A stretch of DNA of 64,000 nucleotides from contig JAFGKD010000071.1 in NCBI GenBank assembly GCA_016928775.1, forward strand, positions 20,164 through 84,163, read 5' to 3'. Shown here piece after piece: positions 44,241 through 52,270 of this stretch; position 1 is the stretch's first letter; each line of letters starts with the position of its first letter. The translations under genes and the position numbers were made by a program. The stretch comes from Candidatus Zhuqueibacterota bacterium. Its GTDB lineage: Bacteria; Zhuqueibacterota; Zhuqueibacteria; Residuimicrobiales; Krinioviventaceae. Under the pieces are notes generated by a model. It worked only from the letters and a program-made list of their open reading frames with translations, was not told where the DNA came from and did not search any database.

Positions 44241-44819
44241 ATGGATACAGCCAAAAGAGAACGATTACTCAAAGCAGCCATCAAGATTTTCGCCCGTGAT
44301 GGTTTTTTTAAAGCCAAAGTCGAGGAAATCGCCAAAGTGGCAGGTGTCGCTACGGGAACGACCTACCTCTACTTTAAGAACAAAGATGATTTGCTCATCT
44401 CCATCTTTGAAGAAGAGATGACGCCGATCATCGAAAAGATGAAAATTGAACTGGAAAAGCAAAAGTCCCCGGAGGATAAAATCACCACATTTATCAAGCG
44501 GCATTGCCAGGTCGTGGAAAAAAATCCTGACCTCGCCTTGCTCCTTGAGGTTGAATTGCGGCAGAGCAACAAATTCTTGCACGAGTATAAAGGCACAAAA
44601 TTTAAAGAATATCTCGATCTTATCGGCAATGCCTTTGAAGAGGGGCAAAAAACCGGACTGTTTCAACAGGAGGTTCATTCGAGCATCTTTAAGCAACTGG
44701 TGTTTGGCGCTGTGGATCAGATTTCAACGAATTGGACATTGTCCAAATCGAAAAAAGTAAAGTTAGCCGATGCTGCTGATCAAATCAGCCGGGTTGTCCT
44801 GAATGGTGTGAAAAACTAA
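44241..44819 (+). CDS. TetR-family regulator, FadR (YsiA)-like
   Basis: ATG 44241 (GGGAG upstream) is preferred over TTG 44226. The 192-aa protein has an N-terminal TetR HTH (residues ~5-50: AAIKIFARDGFFKAKVEEIA, GTTYLYFKNKDDLLISIFEE). Its ligand domain resembles B. subtilis FadR/YsiA, including LLLEVELRQSN and QLVFGAVDQISTNW. Those proteins repress fatty-acid uptake and degradation genes and release DNA on binding long-chain acyl-CoA. The divergent FadL-type gene and the palindrome in front of this gene agree with such a role and with autoregulation. A clear terminator follows the stop codon. Confidence 0.85.
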   Translation: MDTAKRERLLKAAIKIFARDGFFKAKVEEIAKVAGVATGTTYLYFKNKDDLLISIFEEEMTPIIEKMKIELEKQKSPEDKITTFIKRHCQVVEKNPDLALLLEVELRQSNKFLHEYKGTKFKEYLDLIGNAFEEGQKTGLFQQEVHSSIFKQLVFGAVDQISTNWTLSKSKKVKLADAADQISRVVLNGVKN

Positions 44820-44856
44820 GCCGCTTCCAAGCGACAGTTTCGTATATTCAGTTTGC

Positions 44857-44889
44857 AAAATCCGACTCAATTCTGAGCCGGATTTTTTA
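44857..44889 (+). terminator. Intrinsic terminator after the TetR gene
   Basis: AAAATCCG (44857-44864) pairs with CGGATTTT (44879-44886), with an inner CTCA/TGAG stem and an ATTC loop; one A-C mismatch interrupts the stem. It is followed by TTTTTTAT, 38 nt after the stop codon. Confidence 0.8.
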
Positions 44890-44983
44890 TGGCTCATCCG
44901 AATAATGTGTACTTTACCGCCGAGATCACCAAGAGAAATTGTCACAAATATCTTATTACAATTCCTATGAAAAGGAATTATTG

Positions 44984-46177
44984 ATGTCTACTTTTTCTGA
45001 CAAATCTAATCGTCTGATCATTCTCCATCATAGTGAGATCGCACTAAAGAAAGGCAATCGATCCTACTTTGAGAACCGTCTACGATGGAATATACAGCGT
45101 GCCTTGTCGGATGTGAAAGGTATTCACGTTCGGATCGATTTTGGTCGCTTTGTACTATCTGTTCATAAAGACTGCGATATCGATCTCGTCATCGATCGAC
45201 TCAGACAGGTCATTGGTCTCGCATCCATTCGGCTGGCATTCACGGGCGATCCAAATCCAGAACGCTTGCAGGAACAGGTGTTCGAGTTGGTAAGGGATAA
45301 AAAATTTGATTCTTTTTGTGTCGCCACAAATCGTGTGGACAAACAATTTCCGTTCACGTCAACCCAGGTCAATCAAATTGTCGGCGCAAGAATTCACCAA
45401 GCCCTGGGCGCTCGCGTTGATTTAAAAAATGCTGAATTGGTTATAAAAATTGACATCGTCAACAAGCGTGTTTATTATTCTGTGGATATTTTCCCTGGTG
45501 AAAGAGGTTTGCCCATTGGGTCAACCGGCAAGGTGGTCAGCATGCTCTCTTCCGGTATTGATTCTCCAGTTTCTTCATTTCGAATGATGAAACGCGGCTG
45601 CCGCACCATTTTCGTCCATTTTCACAGCTATCCGTTTACGGAAAAGACATCTTTGCATAATGCGCTTGAACTTGCCAAAATATTAAACACCTACCAAAAT
45701 GACAGCAAGATCTATTTTGTGCCCCTGGCTGACATTCAGCGAGAGATCATTCTCGCTGCTCCTGCCAAGTTGCGCGTGGTGTTGTATCGACGAATGATGT
45801 TTCGGCTGACAGAATTGGTGGCGCGACGCGAAGGTGCCCGCGCCATCGTGACAGGCGAGAGTCTGGGACAAGTGGCGTCGCAAACGCTGGAAAATATCGC
45901 CGCCATATCCGAAGTGGTGTCGATGCCCGTTTTACGACCGCTGATCGGCATGGAAAAAGAGGAAATCATTGAGGTAGCGCGTCGTATTGGCACCTATGAT
46001 ATTTCCATCGAACCTTATGATGATTGCTGCAGCTACCTCGTGCCTGCCAGGCCCGAGACCAATGCCAGGCTCGATGAGGTTCATGCAGCCGAAGAAAAAA
46101 TGGGGGACTGGGCATCTTTGATTGAAAAAGTGCTTCAGGAAACCACCGTGGAAAAGATACAATTCCCGCCACGCTGA
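44984..46177 (+). CDS. thiI: tRNA 4-thiouridine synthetase ThiI (short form, no rhodanese domain)
   Basis: ATG 44984 (AAGGA upstream) gives a 397-aa protein; TTG 44939 is less likely. It has the N-terminal ferredoxin-like/THUMP region (residues ~10-165) and the PP-loop ATPase domain with MLSSGIDSPVSSF (canonical SGGIDSP, here SSGIDSP). The usual TGESLGQVASQT and EPYDDCCSYLVP motifs follow. ThiI adenylates and thiolates U8 of tRNAs and can supply sulfur for thiazole synthesis. It ends without the C-terminal rhodanese domain of E. coli ThiI, as in many bacteria and archaea, so sulfur must come from a separate persulfide donor. Thiamine genes are not adjacent. The downstream gene is convergent. 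Confidence 0.93.
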   Translation: MSTFSDKSNRLIILHHSEIALKKGNRSYFENRLRWNIQRALSDVKGIHVRIDFGRFVLSVHKDCDIDLVIDRLRQVIGLASIRLAFTGDPNPERLQEQVFELVRDKKFDSFCVATNRVDKQFPFTSTQVNQIVGARIHQALGARVDLKNAELVIKIDIVNKRVYYSVDIFPGERGLPIGSTGKVVSMLSSGIDSPVSSFRMMKRGCRTIFVHFHSYPFTEKTSLHNALELAKILNTYQNDSKIYFVPLADIQREIILAAPAKLRVVLYRRMMFRLTELVARREGARAIVTGESLGQVASQTLENIAAISEVVSMPVLRPLIGMEKEEIIEVARRIGTYDISIEPYDDCCSYLVPARPETNARLDEVHAAEEKMGDWASLIEKVLQETTVEKIQFPPR

Positions 46178-46183
46178 CCGTTT

Positions 46184-46209
46184 GGGCGCTCAACAAATCT
46201 CGAGCGCCC
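46184..46209. terminator. Hairpin between convergent genes
   Basis: GGGCGCTC (46184-46191) pairs with GAGCGCCC (46202-46209) in the 37-nt space between the thiI stop and the opposing gene's stop. There is no clear U-tract on either strand, so the call is tentative. Confidence 0.45.
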
Positions 46210-46214
46210 GGTCA

Positions 46215-46733
46215 CTATTGTAAAGATTCTCCACAATAAGGGCACACCTTCCAGCCTTTTTGTACATTCTTTTGACATTTGGGACAGGTGTTTCTCAGGT
46301 TTGTCCCACAATTCGGGCACACAACAAAATCCGATTGAATCGGGCTGTTGCACTGCGGACAGGTTTTGGCATTCGGCACGACACCCGGAGTGGTTGTCGT
46401 TGCGCTCGATCGAACAATCAAATAAATAATCAGCGCGATAAGATTGCCGAAAAAAACTAACAATGCCCACAGGATACCGCTCATCCCGTTTCTCTCCGCG
46501 TCGTTGTAAACCCAGATGGAGATCAATAACCAGATTAATGTAATGATGACGATCGGGATGAATACCATTGCCGGACCACGAAAAACCGTGAGTGGGCCGA
46601 GGAAAAATCCTTCACCAGCCGGTATACCCAGGTTATGCAGGCCAATTCTGAATAAAGGCAAAATCAGGAACAAGAACAAGATGACAATGAGCAGAAAAAT
46701 GAAAACTCCGGGCATTTTATTGGATTGTGACAT
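46215..46733 (-). CDS. Membrane protein with double zinc ribbon
   Basis: The 172-aa protein has about three hydrophobic helices (FLLIVILFLFLILPLF, MVFIPIVIITLIWLLISIWV, ILWALLVFFGNLIALIIYLI), the last resembling a PLDc_N-type segment. A cytoplasmic tail carries two zinc ribbons: CPQC...CPNC and CPKC...CPYC. Such proteins are common but uncharacterised; no catalytic motif is present. It starts about 11 nt after the stop of the putative anti-sigma factor on the same strand, so it is probably the last gene of the sigma/anti-sigma operon and a possible membrane or envelope-stress effector (inference). Confidence 0.75.
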   Translation of the reverse strand: MSQSNKMPGVFIFLLIVILFLFLILPLFRIGLHNLGIPAGEGFFLGPLTVFRGPAMVFIPIVIITLIWLLISIWVYNDAERNGMSGILWALLVFFGNLIALIIYLIVRSSATTTTPGVVPNAKTCPQCNSPIQSDFVVCPNCGTNLRNTCPKCQKNVQKGWKVCPYCGESLQ

Positions 46734-46744
46734 GTTCGACTCCC

Positions 46745-47194
46745 TTAAATATTATGGGTGATGACAGCCTTCTTTTGCAAAATTATGGGAGCACACAAGG
46801 CGGTCAATAGATTTTGTACAAAAACCATCAATAAAAACAGTGCGATGATCCGACAAATTTTTTCGCTGCCATCAACATAAAGTTGCAGGATGACCGTGGC
46901 AGCTAACAAAAAAATGGCCAGCACTCCGAGTACAAAAGCCATCCGGGGGGAGTGCCAGAAATGGATGCGGTGAGTGCCTGTCGAATTCAAGTCGCTCCGG
47001 CCTAATTTTCGCAAGCACAATTCAAGCGTATCCATTTTCGTCTGTGCGGGAGGTGACAGTGCTGCAGGTAATGTGAGCTGCTCTACATCCGCCGCGCATT
47101 TTTGACAATCAGGGCATCTCGCAAAATGTTCTGCCTGACGTTTGCGGAGTTCTTCCTGAAGAATCAACTTTTTTTGGACATTGTTACAAATCAT
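46745..47194 (-). CDS. Membrane anti-sigma factor with zinc-finger motif
   Basis: ATG 47194 lies 2 nt beyond the sigma-factor stop codon and gives 149 aa; longer upstream readings overlap the sigma gene and are not supported. Near residue 25 is an HFARCPDCQKC motif, the HxxxCxxC of zinc-binding anti-sigma domains, preceded by a helical region. Two hydrophobic helices follow (MAFVLGVLAIFLLAATVIL and IIALFLLMVFVQNLL). By family it holds the adjacent ECF sigma factor inactive at the membrane. The signal is unknown. Translational coupling with the sigma gene is probable. Confidence 0.75.
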   Translation of the reverse strand: MICNNVQKKLILQEELRKRQAEHFARCPDCQKCAADVEQLTLPAALSPPAQTKMDTLELCLRKLGRSDLNSTGTHRIHFWHSPRMAFVLGVLAIFLLAATVILQLYVDGSEKICRIIALFLLMVFVQNLLTALCAPIILQKKAVITHNI

Positions 47195-47196
47195 TT

Positions 47197-47745
47197 TTAC
47201 AACTCTGAATTCTTTAAGTGATGTCGTAGTTTTTGAACGGCCTTGTATAGTGTTGCTTTCACCGTACCCTCGGCGCATTTCATTATCTGACTGATTTCCG
47301 AAATTTTGAATCCTTCAATAAAGCGCAGGCAAAACATGCTCCGTTGTTTGCCTGATAGGTGCGACAAGCTGTATTCCAGAATCTCATTCAATTCCTCCTG
47401 ATCAGGCGATGTTTCGGTTGACACCCATAGCTCATCAGCAACGTCTTTTTCATCCAGAGAAGTGCCGAGGAAAAAGCGTCGAATTCGCAAGCGCTGCAGT
47501 TCATCTCTATAAATATTCGTCGCGACCGTGAAGAGAAATCCTTTAAAATTCTGAATCCGTTTGCCTTTCCGTAAATAACCAACGACTCGCAGCCACGTTT
47601 CCTGATAGATATCTTCCGCGTGACGTGATGATCCCGCGAGATACCGAATATATCGAAACAACGCCGCTTCGTTTTGGTGAAATAACGCCTTGAAATCAGC
47701 ACCGTTGATATCATTACTTTTACACTCGGCATTGCCTTTTGACAT
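47197..47745 (-). CDS. ECF-family RNA polymerase sigma factor
   Basis: The 182-aa protein starts at ATG 47745 (TTG 47748 is just upstream; GGAG nearby). Region sigma-2 has HQNEAALFRYIRYLAG and AEDIYQETWLRVVGYL, with the -10 recognition/melting segment FKGFLFTVATNIYRDELQR. Region sigma-4 has LSGKQRSMFCLRFIEGFKIS and AEGTVKATLYKAVQKLRHHL. It is a typical RpoE-like ECF sigma that directs transcription of an envelope-response regulon when its anti-sigma partner releases it. It diverges from dusB across 148 nt, where autoregulatory promoters are expected, but no motif there was convincing enough to call. Confidence 0.93.
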   Translation of the reverse strand: MSKGNAECKSNDINGADFKALFHQNEAALFRYIRYLAGSSRHAEDIYQETWLRVVGYLRKGKRIQNFKGFLFTVATNIYRDELQRLRIRRFFLGTSLDEKDVADELWVSTETSPDQEELNEILEYSLSHLSGKQRSMFCLRFIEGFKISEISQIMKCAEGTVKATLYKAVQKLRHHLKNSEL

Positions 47746-47893
47746 CAACTCCTCTCCACGCTCTCTATTTTGTAAAGATAGACGATTGAGTCGTGATTTG
47801 GTTTATTCGGAATATAATAAAATTTACAATCGTTTCAATCTATCACTTAAAAATACTTGATTGATCAGGGTGAAACCATTAAATTGACGTGCT

Positions 47894-48889
47894 ATGATTC
47901 CAGGGGTTGATGAAAAATATCCAACTGTATTGGCGCCACTTGCAGGTTGGTCCGATTCGGCTTTTCGCCGACTGTGCAAAGCGTTCGGCGTTGATATGGT
48001 TTATACTGAAATGGTGAGCGCTGATGGTGCCAGGCGTGAGCAAGAAAAGACGTTAGCTTTGGCTGAATTTGGCGAATCTGAACGTCCCATTGCCATACAG
48101 CTTTTTGGTGCCGAACCCGAAACAGTAGCCGCTGCTGTGCGAATCATTGCGCAACGGCAACCTGAATTTATTGATATAAATTTTGGTTGTCCGGCGCGCA
48201 AAGTCATCAAGCGCGGCGCCGGCGGTGCATTACTGCGTGACCTGTCGCTTTTGCAAACGATTGCCGAGGCAGCGGTCAAGGCGACGAATATCCCGATTTC
48301 GGCAAAGCTTCGTCTGGGTTGGGATGGTGATTCGATCAATATCGTACAAGCAGCACAGCGGCTGCAGGATGTGGGCGTCAAAATGTTAGCCATTCATGCC
48401 CGCACGCAATCGCAACATTTCAAAGGTTGGCCGGATTGGTCCTTTATCAGGATGGTCAAAAAGGCGGTCACAGTTCCGGTCATTGGTAATGGTGATATAA
48501 AAAGCGCATTTGATGCCAAAAGAATGTTTGATGAAACCGGCTGTGATGCCGTTATGGTCGGCCGCGCCGCTTGCGGAAATCCGTGGATATTTCGACAAAT
48601 TAAAGGTTTTCTTGATGAGCACATGGAACCCGAACCGCCAACGTGTGCCGAGCGGCTCAACGTTTGCTTGCAGCATTTTGATCTTGCCGTCGAGATATAT
48701 GGAGCTGCGCAGGCTATCCGCACCATGAAAAAACAGATTGTACTCTATGTAAAAGGTTTCCCCAATGCCAGTGATCTTCGCAAAAGGATTTTGGCGCTCG
48801 ATTCTTGTGAGAAGATGCGGCGTGTTTTGTTGGAGCAATTGGCGGTTTTTTCTCAAAAAGTACAAACAAATTCTGCCAAAATGATATGA
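47894..48889 (+). CDS. dusB: tRNA-dihydrouridine synthase
   Basis: The 331-aa flavoenzyme reduces uridines in the tRNA D-loop. The FMN-binding TIM barrel begins with VLAPLAGWSDSAFRRLC and has EMVSADGA and QLFGAEPE. The catalytic cysteine lies in DINFGCPARKVIKRGAGGALL, the signature of the DusB group, followed by VIGNGDI and VMVGRAACGNPWIF for phosphate binding. The C-terminal ~70 residues form the helical recognition domain. No strong Shine-Dalgarno sequence is visible before ATG 47894. It heads a + strand block with the COG2403 gene (30 nt downstream), and the two may be co-transcribed. Confidence 0.95.
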   Translation: MIPGVDEKYPTVLAPLAGWSDSAFRRLCKAFGVDMVYTEMVSADGARREQEKTLALAEFGESERPIAIQLFGAEPETVAAAVRIIAQRQPEFIDINFGCPARKVIKRGAGGALLRDLSLLQTIAEAAVKATNIPISAKLRLGWDGDSINIVQAAQRLQDVGVKMLAIHARTQSQHFKGWPDWSFIRMVKKAVTVPVIGNGDIKSAFDAKRMFDETGCDAVMVGRAACGNPWIFRQIKGFLDEHMEPEPPTCAERLNVCLQHFDLAVEIYGAAQAIRTMKKQIVLYVKGFPNASDLRKRILALDSCEKMRRVLLEQLAVFSQKVQTNSAKMI

Positions 48890-48919
48890 ACTGGAAATTA
48901 AAATAAGTCTGGAGGATTT

Positions 48920-50248
48920 ATGTCGCGTTACAAAGTGATCATTATGGGAGCTGCAGGTCGGGATTTTCATAATTTTAACACAACATTTCGGTCCAATGCG
49001 GACTATGATGTCAAAGCCTTTACAGCAACACAAATTCCAAATATTGAAGGGAGACGTTACCCGGCTGAGCTGGCTGGTTCCCTCTATCCTGATGGCATCC
49101 CCATTGAACCGGAGGAAAATATTGCCGATTTGATACAGCGACATCAAATCGACCACGTCTATTTCTCATATAGTGATGTTTCTCACGACTATGTGATGCA
49201 TCAGGCTTCTCGCGTTAATGCGCTAGGCGCGACTTTTTCATTGCTTGGTCCAAAGTTCACAATGCTCAAATCAACAAAGCCGGTTGTTGCTGTGTGTGCT
49301 GTCCGAACAGGTTGTGGCAAAAGCCAAACAACTCGACGTGTTGCGCATATTCTCAAAGCGAGCGGCAAAAAAGTTGTCGCCGTTCGTCATCCTATGCCCT
49401 ATGGAGATTTGGTGAAACAATCTGTGCAACGATTTGAGACCATAGATGATTTGTATCAGCACAAATGTACAATTGAAGAGATGGAAGAGTACGAGCCGCA
49501 TATTATGGCGGGTTCGGTTGTGTATGCAGGAGTTGACTATGCTGCGATTTTGCAGCGCGCCGAACAGGAAGCAGATGTCATCTTGTGGGACGGCGGCAAT
49601 AATGATTTGCCGTTTTTCCAACCGGATATTCATATCACTGTGGTCGATCCGTTGCGCCCGGGTCATGAAATGTCATATTACCCTGGAGAAGCCAATTTGC
49701 GAATGGCGGATATCATCGTAATGAACAAGATAGACTCGGCAAATGCCAAAGATATTTATACCGTACGAAAAAATATCCAGGCGGTCAATCCTGACGCTAT
49801 GCTGATTGAAGCAGCATCGCCAATATCGGTCGATGATTCTTCTATTATACGAGGTGGGCGTGTTCTCATCGTTGAAGATGGCCCCACACTGACGCATGGT
49901 GAAATGAAGTTTGGCGCCGGTGTTGTGGCTGCCGAGCGATTTGGCGCTTCTGAAATTGTTGATCCACGGCCATTTTTACAGGGCTCACTTGTGGACACTT
50001 TTGCTAAATACCCCAATATCGGATCTGTGCTTCCAGCAATGGGCTACGGTAAAGCCCAGATGAAAGACCTCGAAGCCACAATCAATGCGACTGATTGTGA
50101 TGCGGTCATCATCGGGACGCCGATCGATTTGCGTCGAATAATCGATGTCAACAAGCCGTCGACTCGTGTTTATTACAATTTGCAGGAAATTGGCGAACCG
50201 ACATTGGAGCACGTGTTAGCTGAAAAAATAAAAGCACCCTCAGCTTGA
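48920..50248 (+). CDS. COG2403 P-loop protein, cyclic 2,3-diphosphoglycerate synthetase-like
   Basis: The 442-aa protein starts after a GGAGG site. Its N-terminus has a Rossmann-like fold (VIIMGAAGRDFHNFN). A P-loop follows (VCAVRTGCGKSQTTRR, Walker A near residues 127-134) and then a Walker B-type strand (VILWDGGNND) and a base-recognition-like VMNKIDSA. The family is annotated as predicted GTPase or cyclic 2,3-diphosphoglycerate synthetase, an enzyme known from thermophilic archaea that cyclises 2,3-DPG as a thermolyte. In bacteria the role is unproven. The conserved PYGDL and YYPGEANLRMAD segments fit this family. It sits before the fatty-acid operon but is separated by a promoter-like sequence. 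Confidence 0.8.
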   Translation: MSRYKVIIMGAAGRDFHNFNTTFRSNADYDVKAFTATQIPNIEGRRYPAELAGSLYPDGIPIEPEENIADLIQRHQIDHVYFSYSDVSHDYVMHQASRVNALGATFSLLGPKFTMLKSTKPVVAVCAVRTGCGKSQTTRRVAHILKASGKKVVAVRHPMPYGDLVKQSVQRFETIDDLYQHKCTIEEMEEYEPHIMAGSVVYAGVDYAAILQRAEQEADVILWDGGNNDLPFFQPDIHITVVDPLRPGHEMSYYPGEANLRMADIIVMNKIDSANAKDIYTVRKNIQAVNPDAMLIEAASPISVDDSSIIRGGRVLIVEDGPTLTHGEMKFGAGVVAAERFGASEIVDPRPFLQGSLVDTFAKYPNIGSVLPAMGYGKAQMKDLEATINATDCDAVIIGTPIDLRRIIDVNKPSTRVYYNLQEIGEPTLEHVLAEKIKAPSA

Positions 50249-50354
50249 TCCATGTTTTACAAGGTGTTTTTGTGCAAATGTGCGACAATGTAAAATTCTT
50301 AAATTCAAAGAATTATGTCTTATGAATAATGTTCAGTTCCTGGTAACTTTTATC

Positions 50355-50383
50355 TTGACTAATTTGCGATTAATTGCTACCTT
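50355..50383 (+). promoter_or_regulatory. Promoter candidate for the yceD-rpmF-plsX-fab operon
   Basis: TTGACT (50355-50360), a 17-nt spacer and TACCTT (50378-50383) preceded by TG form a sigma-70-like promoter with an extended -10. The start site would fall near 50390, about 20 nt before the GTG at 50410. The TACCTTTTG run also approximates the Bacteroidetes -7 element. Confidence 0.45.
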
Positions 50384-50409
50384 TTGCCCCGATTTTGGAG
50401 AATAAGGCA

Positions 50410-50919
50410 GTGATCAAGCTAAATGTTGCAGCGATACCCGAGGGTTCTTCGAACTTTGAAGCGGAAGCGACTCTTGAGGATGTCGATCTCGTCGACGATG
50501 AGGAGTTTAAAGAAAAGATTCGCATTGTCTACAACTGCAACCGGGTGGGAAATGAAATGTTTATTAAAACTGCTCTGTCGACCACTGTCGATTTAAATTG
50601 TGACCTTTGTCTGGAACCGTTTCAATCCACCTTGTCTGAAACGGTCGAGATTGTGTTGACAAGGGATGCCGAGCTCGTGGAACGGGGAGAGGAGGATGTG
50701 TATCTTTTCACCGAGTCCACATCGGAAGTCGATATCACCGAGTCGGTTAAGCAATCATTGCTTTTGGCCGTACCATTTAAAAAAGTGTGCAAAGCGGACT
50801 GCAAAGGTCTCTGTCCAACGTGCGGTGCAAACTTGAACATTGAATCCTGTTCTTGCACAGATGATAAAATTGATCCCCGCTGGCAAGCCCTTAAAGAGAT
50901 TTTTTTTGATGACGAATAA
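50410..50919 (+). CDS. yceD: YceD/DUF177 family protein
   Basis: GTG 50410 is preferred to an upstream TTG at 50374 because GGAG and AAGG lie directly before it. The 169-aa product belongs to the DUF177 family, which in most bacteria precedes rpmF and has been linked to 23S rRNA/large-subunit metabolism. The C-terminal half has the conserved four-cysteine set C.ADCKGLCPTCGANLN....C.C and the DPRWQALKEI ending. A CDLCLEPF pair earlier in the protein adds another possible metal site. rpmF follows after 20 nt in the classic arrangement. Confidence 0.9.
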   Translation: MIKLNVAAIPEGSSNFEAEATLEDVDLVDDEEFKEKIRIVYNCNRVGNEMFIKTALSTTVDLNCDLCLEPFQSTLSETVEIVLTRDAELVERGEEDVYLFTESTSEVDITESVKQSLLLAVPFKKVCKADCKGLCPTCGANLNIESCSCTDDKIDPRWQALKEIFFDDE

Positions 50920-50939
50920 TATGTGTTATTGAGGATAAA

Positions 50940-51122
50940 ATGGCATTACCAAAGAGAAGACACTCACGATCACGACAAGCAAAACGTAGAGCGAATTGGA
51001 AGGCCTCCACACCGACTGTAGTGGAATGTTCCAATTGCCACCAACCAAAATTGCCGCATCGGGCATGTCCAAATTGTGGCTATTATAAGGGCCGATCCAT
51101 TTTTCTGCCGAGAGAATCGTAA
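50940..51122 (+). CDS. rpmF: Ribosomal protein bL32
   Basis: This 60-aa protein is a complete bL32: MALPKRRHSRSRQAKRRANW at the start, then a zinc ribbon with CSNCHQPKLPHRACPNCGYY (four cysteines, the zinc-binding C+ form). It is a structural component of the 50S subunit. It lies between yceD and plsX as in many bacteria, tying ribosome and lipid synthesis expression together. The C+ form suggests no zinc-starvation paralogue needs to be assumed here. Confidence 0.98.
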   Translation: MALPKRRHSRSRQAKRRANWKASTPTVVECSNCHQPKLPHRACPNCGYYKGRSIFLPRES

Positions 51123-51195
51123 CTTGCTCACCTGTCTAACCTGCAAAACCGATAATAAAGAGGATTTTCCTTTTGAATTTAACTCGGAGTAAGGC

Positions 51196-52239
51196 TTGGT
51201 AAAGATTGCATTAGACGCTATGGGAGGAGATCATGCTCCCCAATATGCTGTGCATGGCGGTATTGAAGCAGCCCGAGCCTCAAAAGGACGTTTTCAAGTT
51301 GTTTTAGTAGGTGACCAGGAAGCGATCGAAAAGGAAGTAGCAAAGCATTTTCTGACCCAAAATCTGCCGCTCTCGATTCAGCATGCCTCACAGGTTGTGG
51401 GCATGGATGAAAAGCCGGCCGTTGCTCTCAAGCAAAAAACGGATTCTTCCATTGCCGTGGCAACACGCTTGCACTTTAATCATGAGGCCGATGCGCTTGT
51501 CAGTGCTGGCAACACCGGTGTTGTTATGGCGCATGCTTTGTTTGGACTCAAACGTGTGAAAGGGATTCGACGCCCGGCTATTGGCTCATTGCTCCCCAAT
51601 CAAATGGGCGGCACTACGCTGTTGATTGATGTGGGCGCCAATGTTGATAGCCGTCCCGAAGACCTGGTTCAATTTGGTATTATGGGCAGCATATATGTGT
51701 CCCGGTTATTAGAAATTGACAGACCTCGCGTTGGTTTGCTCAATATTGGACACGAAGAGGGCAAGGGGAATGAACTCGTTAACAAAACATTTACTTTGTT
51801 CAAAGCATGCTCGTGCAATTTTATCGGCAATGTCGAAGGCGGGGATATCCTGCGAGGTAATTGTGATGTGGTGGTTTGTGACGGTTTTGTTGGTAATATT
51901 GTTCTCAAAGCCGCGGAAAGTTTGCACGGGCTATTCAAAATAAATATGCGCCGATTGGTGAAAAAATATCTGTTTTCACAGATCGGTGCGGTTCTGATGA
52001 AACCTACTTTTGATGGAATTCGCCGATTATTCGACTATCAGGAATATGGCGGCGCACCTTTGTTGGGCGTACAAGGATGTTGTATCATCGCACATGGCAA
52101 ATCAACGCCGCATGCCATCAAAAACGCTATTTTGGCTGCCTACAAGTTTGTCGTTGAAAATGTGAATGAAGCGATTAAACAACAGGCCACAATACCTATC
52201 GCACATAATGATGCTGAGGCGGTACCACTGAACGGATGA
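51196..52239 (+). CDS. plsX: Phosphate acyltransferase PlsX
   Basis: The 347-aa protein converts acyl-ACP to acyl-phosphate for phospholipid synthesis. The start is TTG at 51196, supported by GGAG (51186-51189) and by the canonical N-terminus VKIALDAMGGDHAP. Other family motifs are SAGNTGVVMAHALF, RPAIGSLLPN, LIDVGANVDSRPEDLVQFG, LNIGHEEGKGNELV and GDILRGNCDVVVCDGFVGNI. It is a peripheral membrane enzyme working with PlsY. fabH follows after 31 nt. The length is normal. Confidence 0.97.
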   Translation: MVKIALDAMGGDHAPQYAVHGGIEAARASKGRFQVVLVGDQEAIEKEVAKHFLTQNLPLSIQHASQVVGMDEKPAVALKQKTDSSIAVATRLHFNHEADALVSAGNTGVVMAHALFGLKRVKGIRRPAIGSLLPNQMGGTTLLIDVGANVDSRPEDLVQFGIMGSIYVSRLLEIDRPRVGLLNIGHEEGKGNELVNKTFTLFKACSCNFIGNVEGGDILRGNCDVVVCDGFVGNIVLKAAESLHGLFKINMRRLVKKYLFSQIGAVLMKPTFDGIRRLFDYQEYGGAPLLGVQGCCIIAHGKSTPHAIKNAILAAYKFVVENVNEAIKQQATIPIAHNDAEAVPLNG

Positions 52240-52270
52240 AGCTGACGAGACATTTGAAAAGAAGGAAAGT

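Noticed and set aside
47786..47818. Promoter for dusB (TTGAGT ... TATAAT)
   Set aside because: The spacer is 21 nt, too long for a sigma-70 promoter, and no better -35 element is present.
48386..49156. 256-codon open frame on the - strand
   Set aside because: It overlaps both dusB and the COG2403 gene in antisense; those two genes have full family matches.
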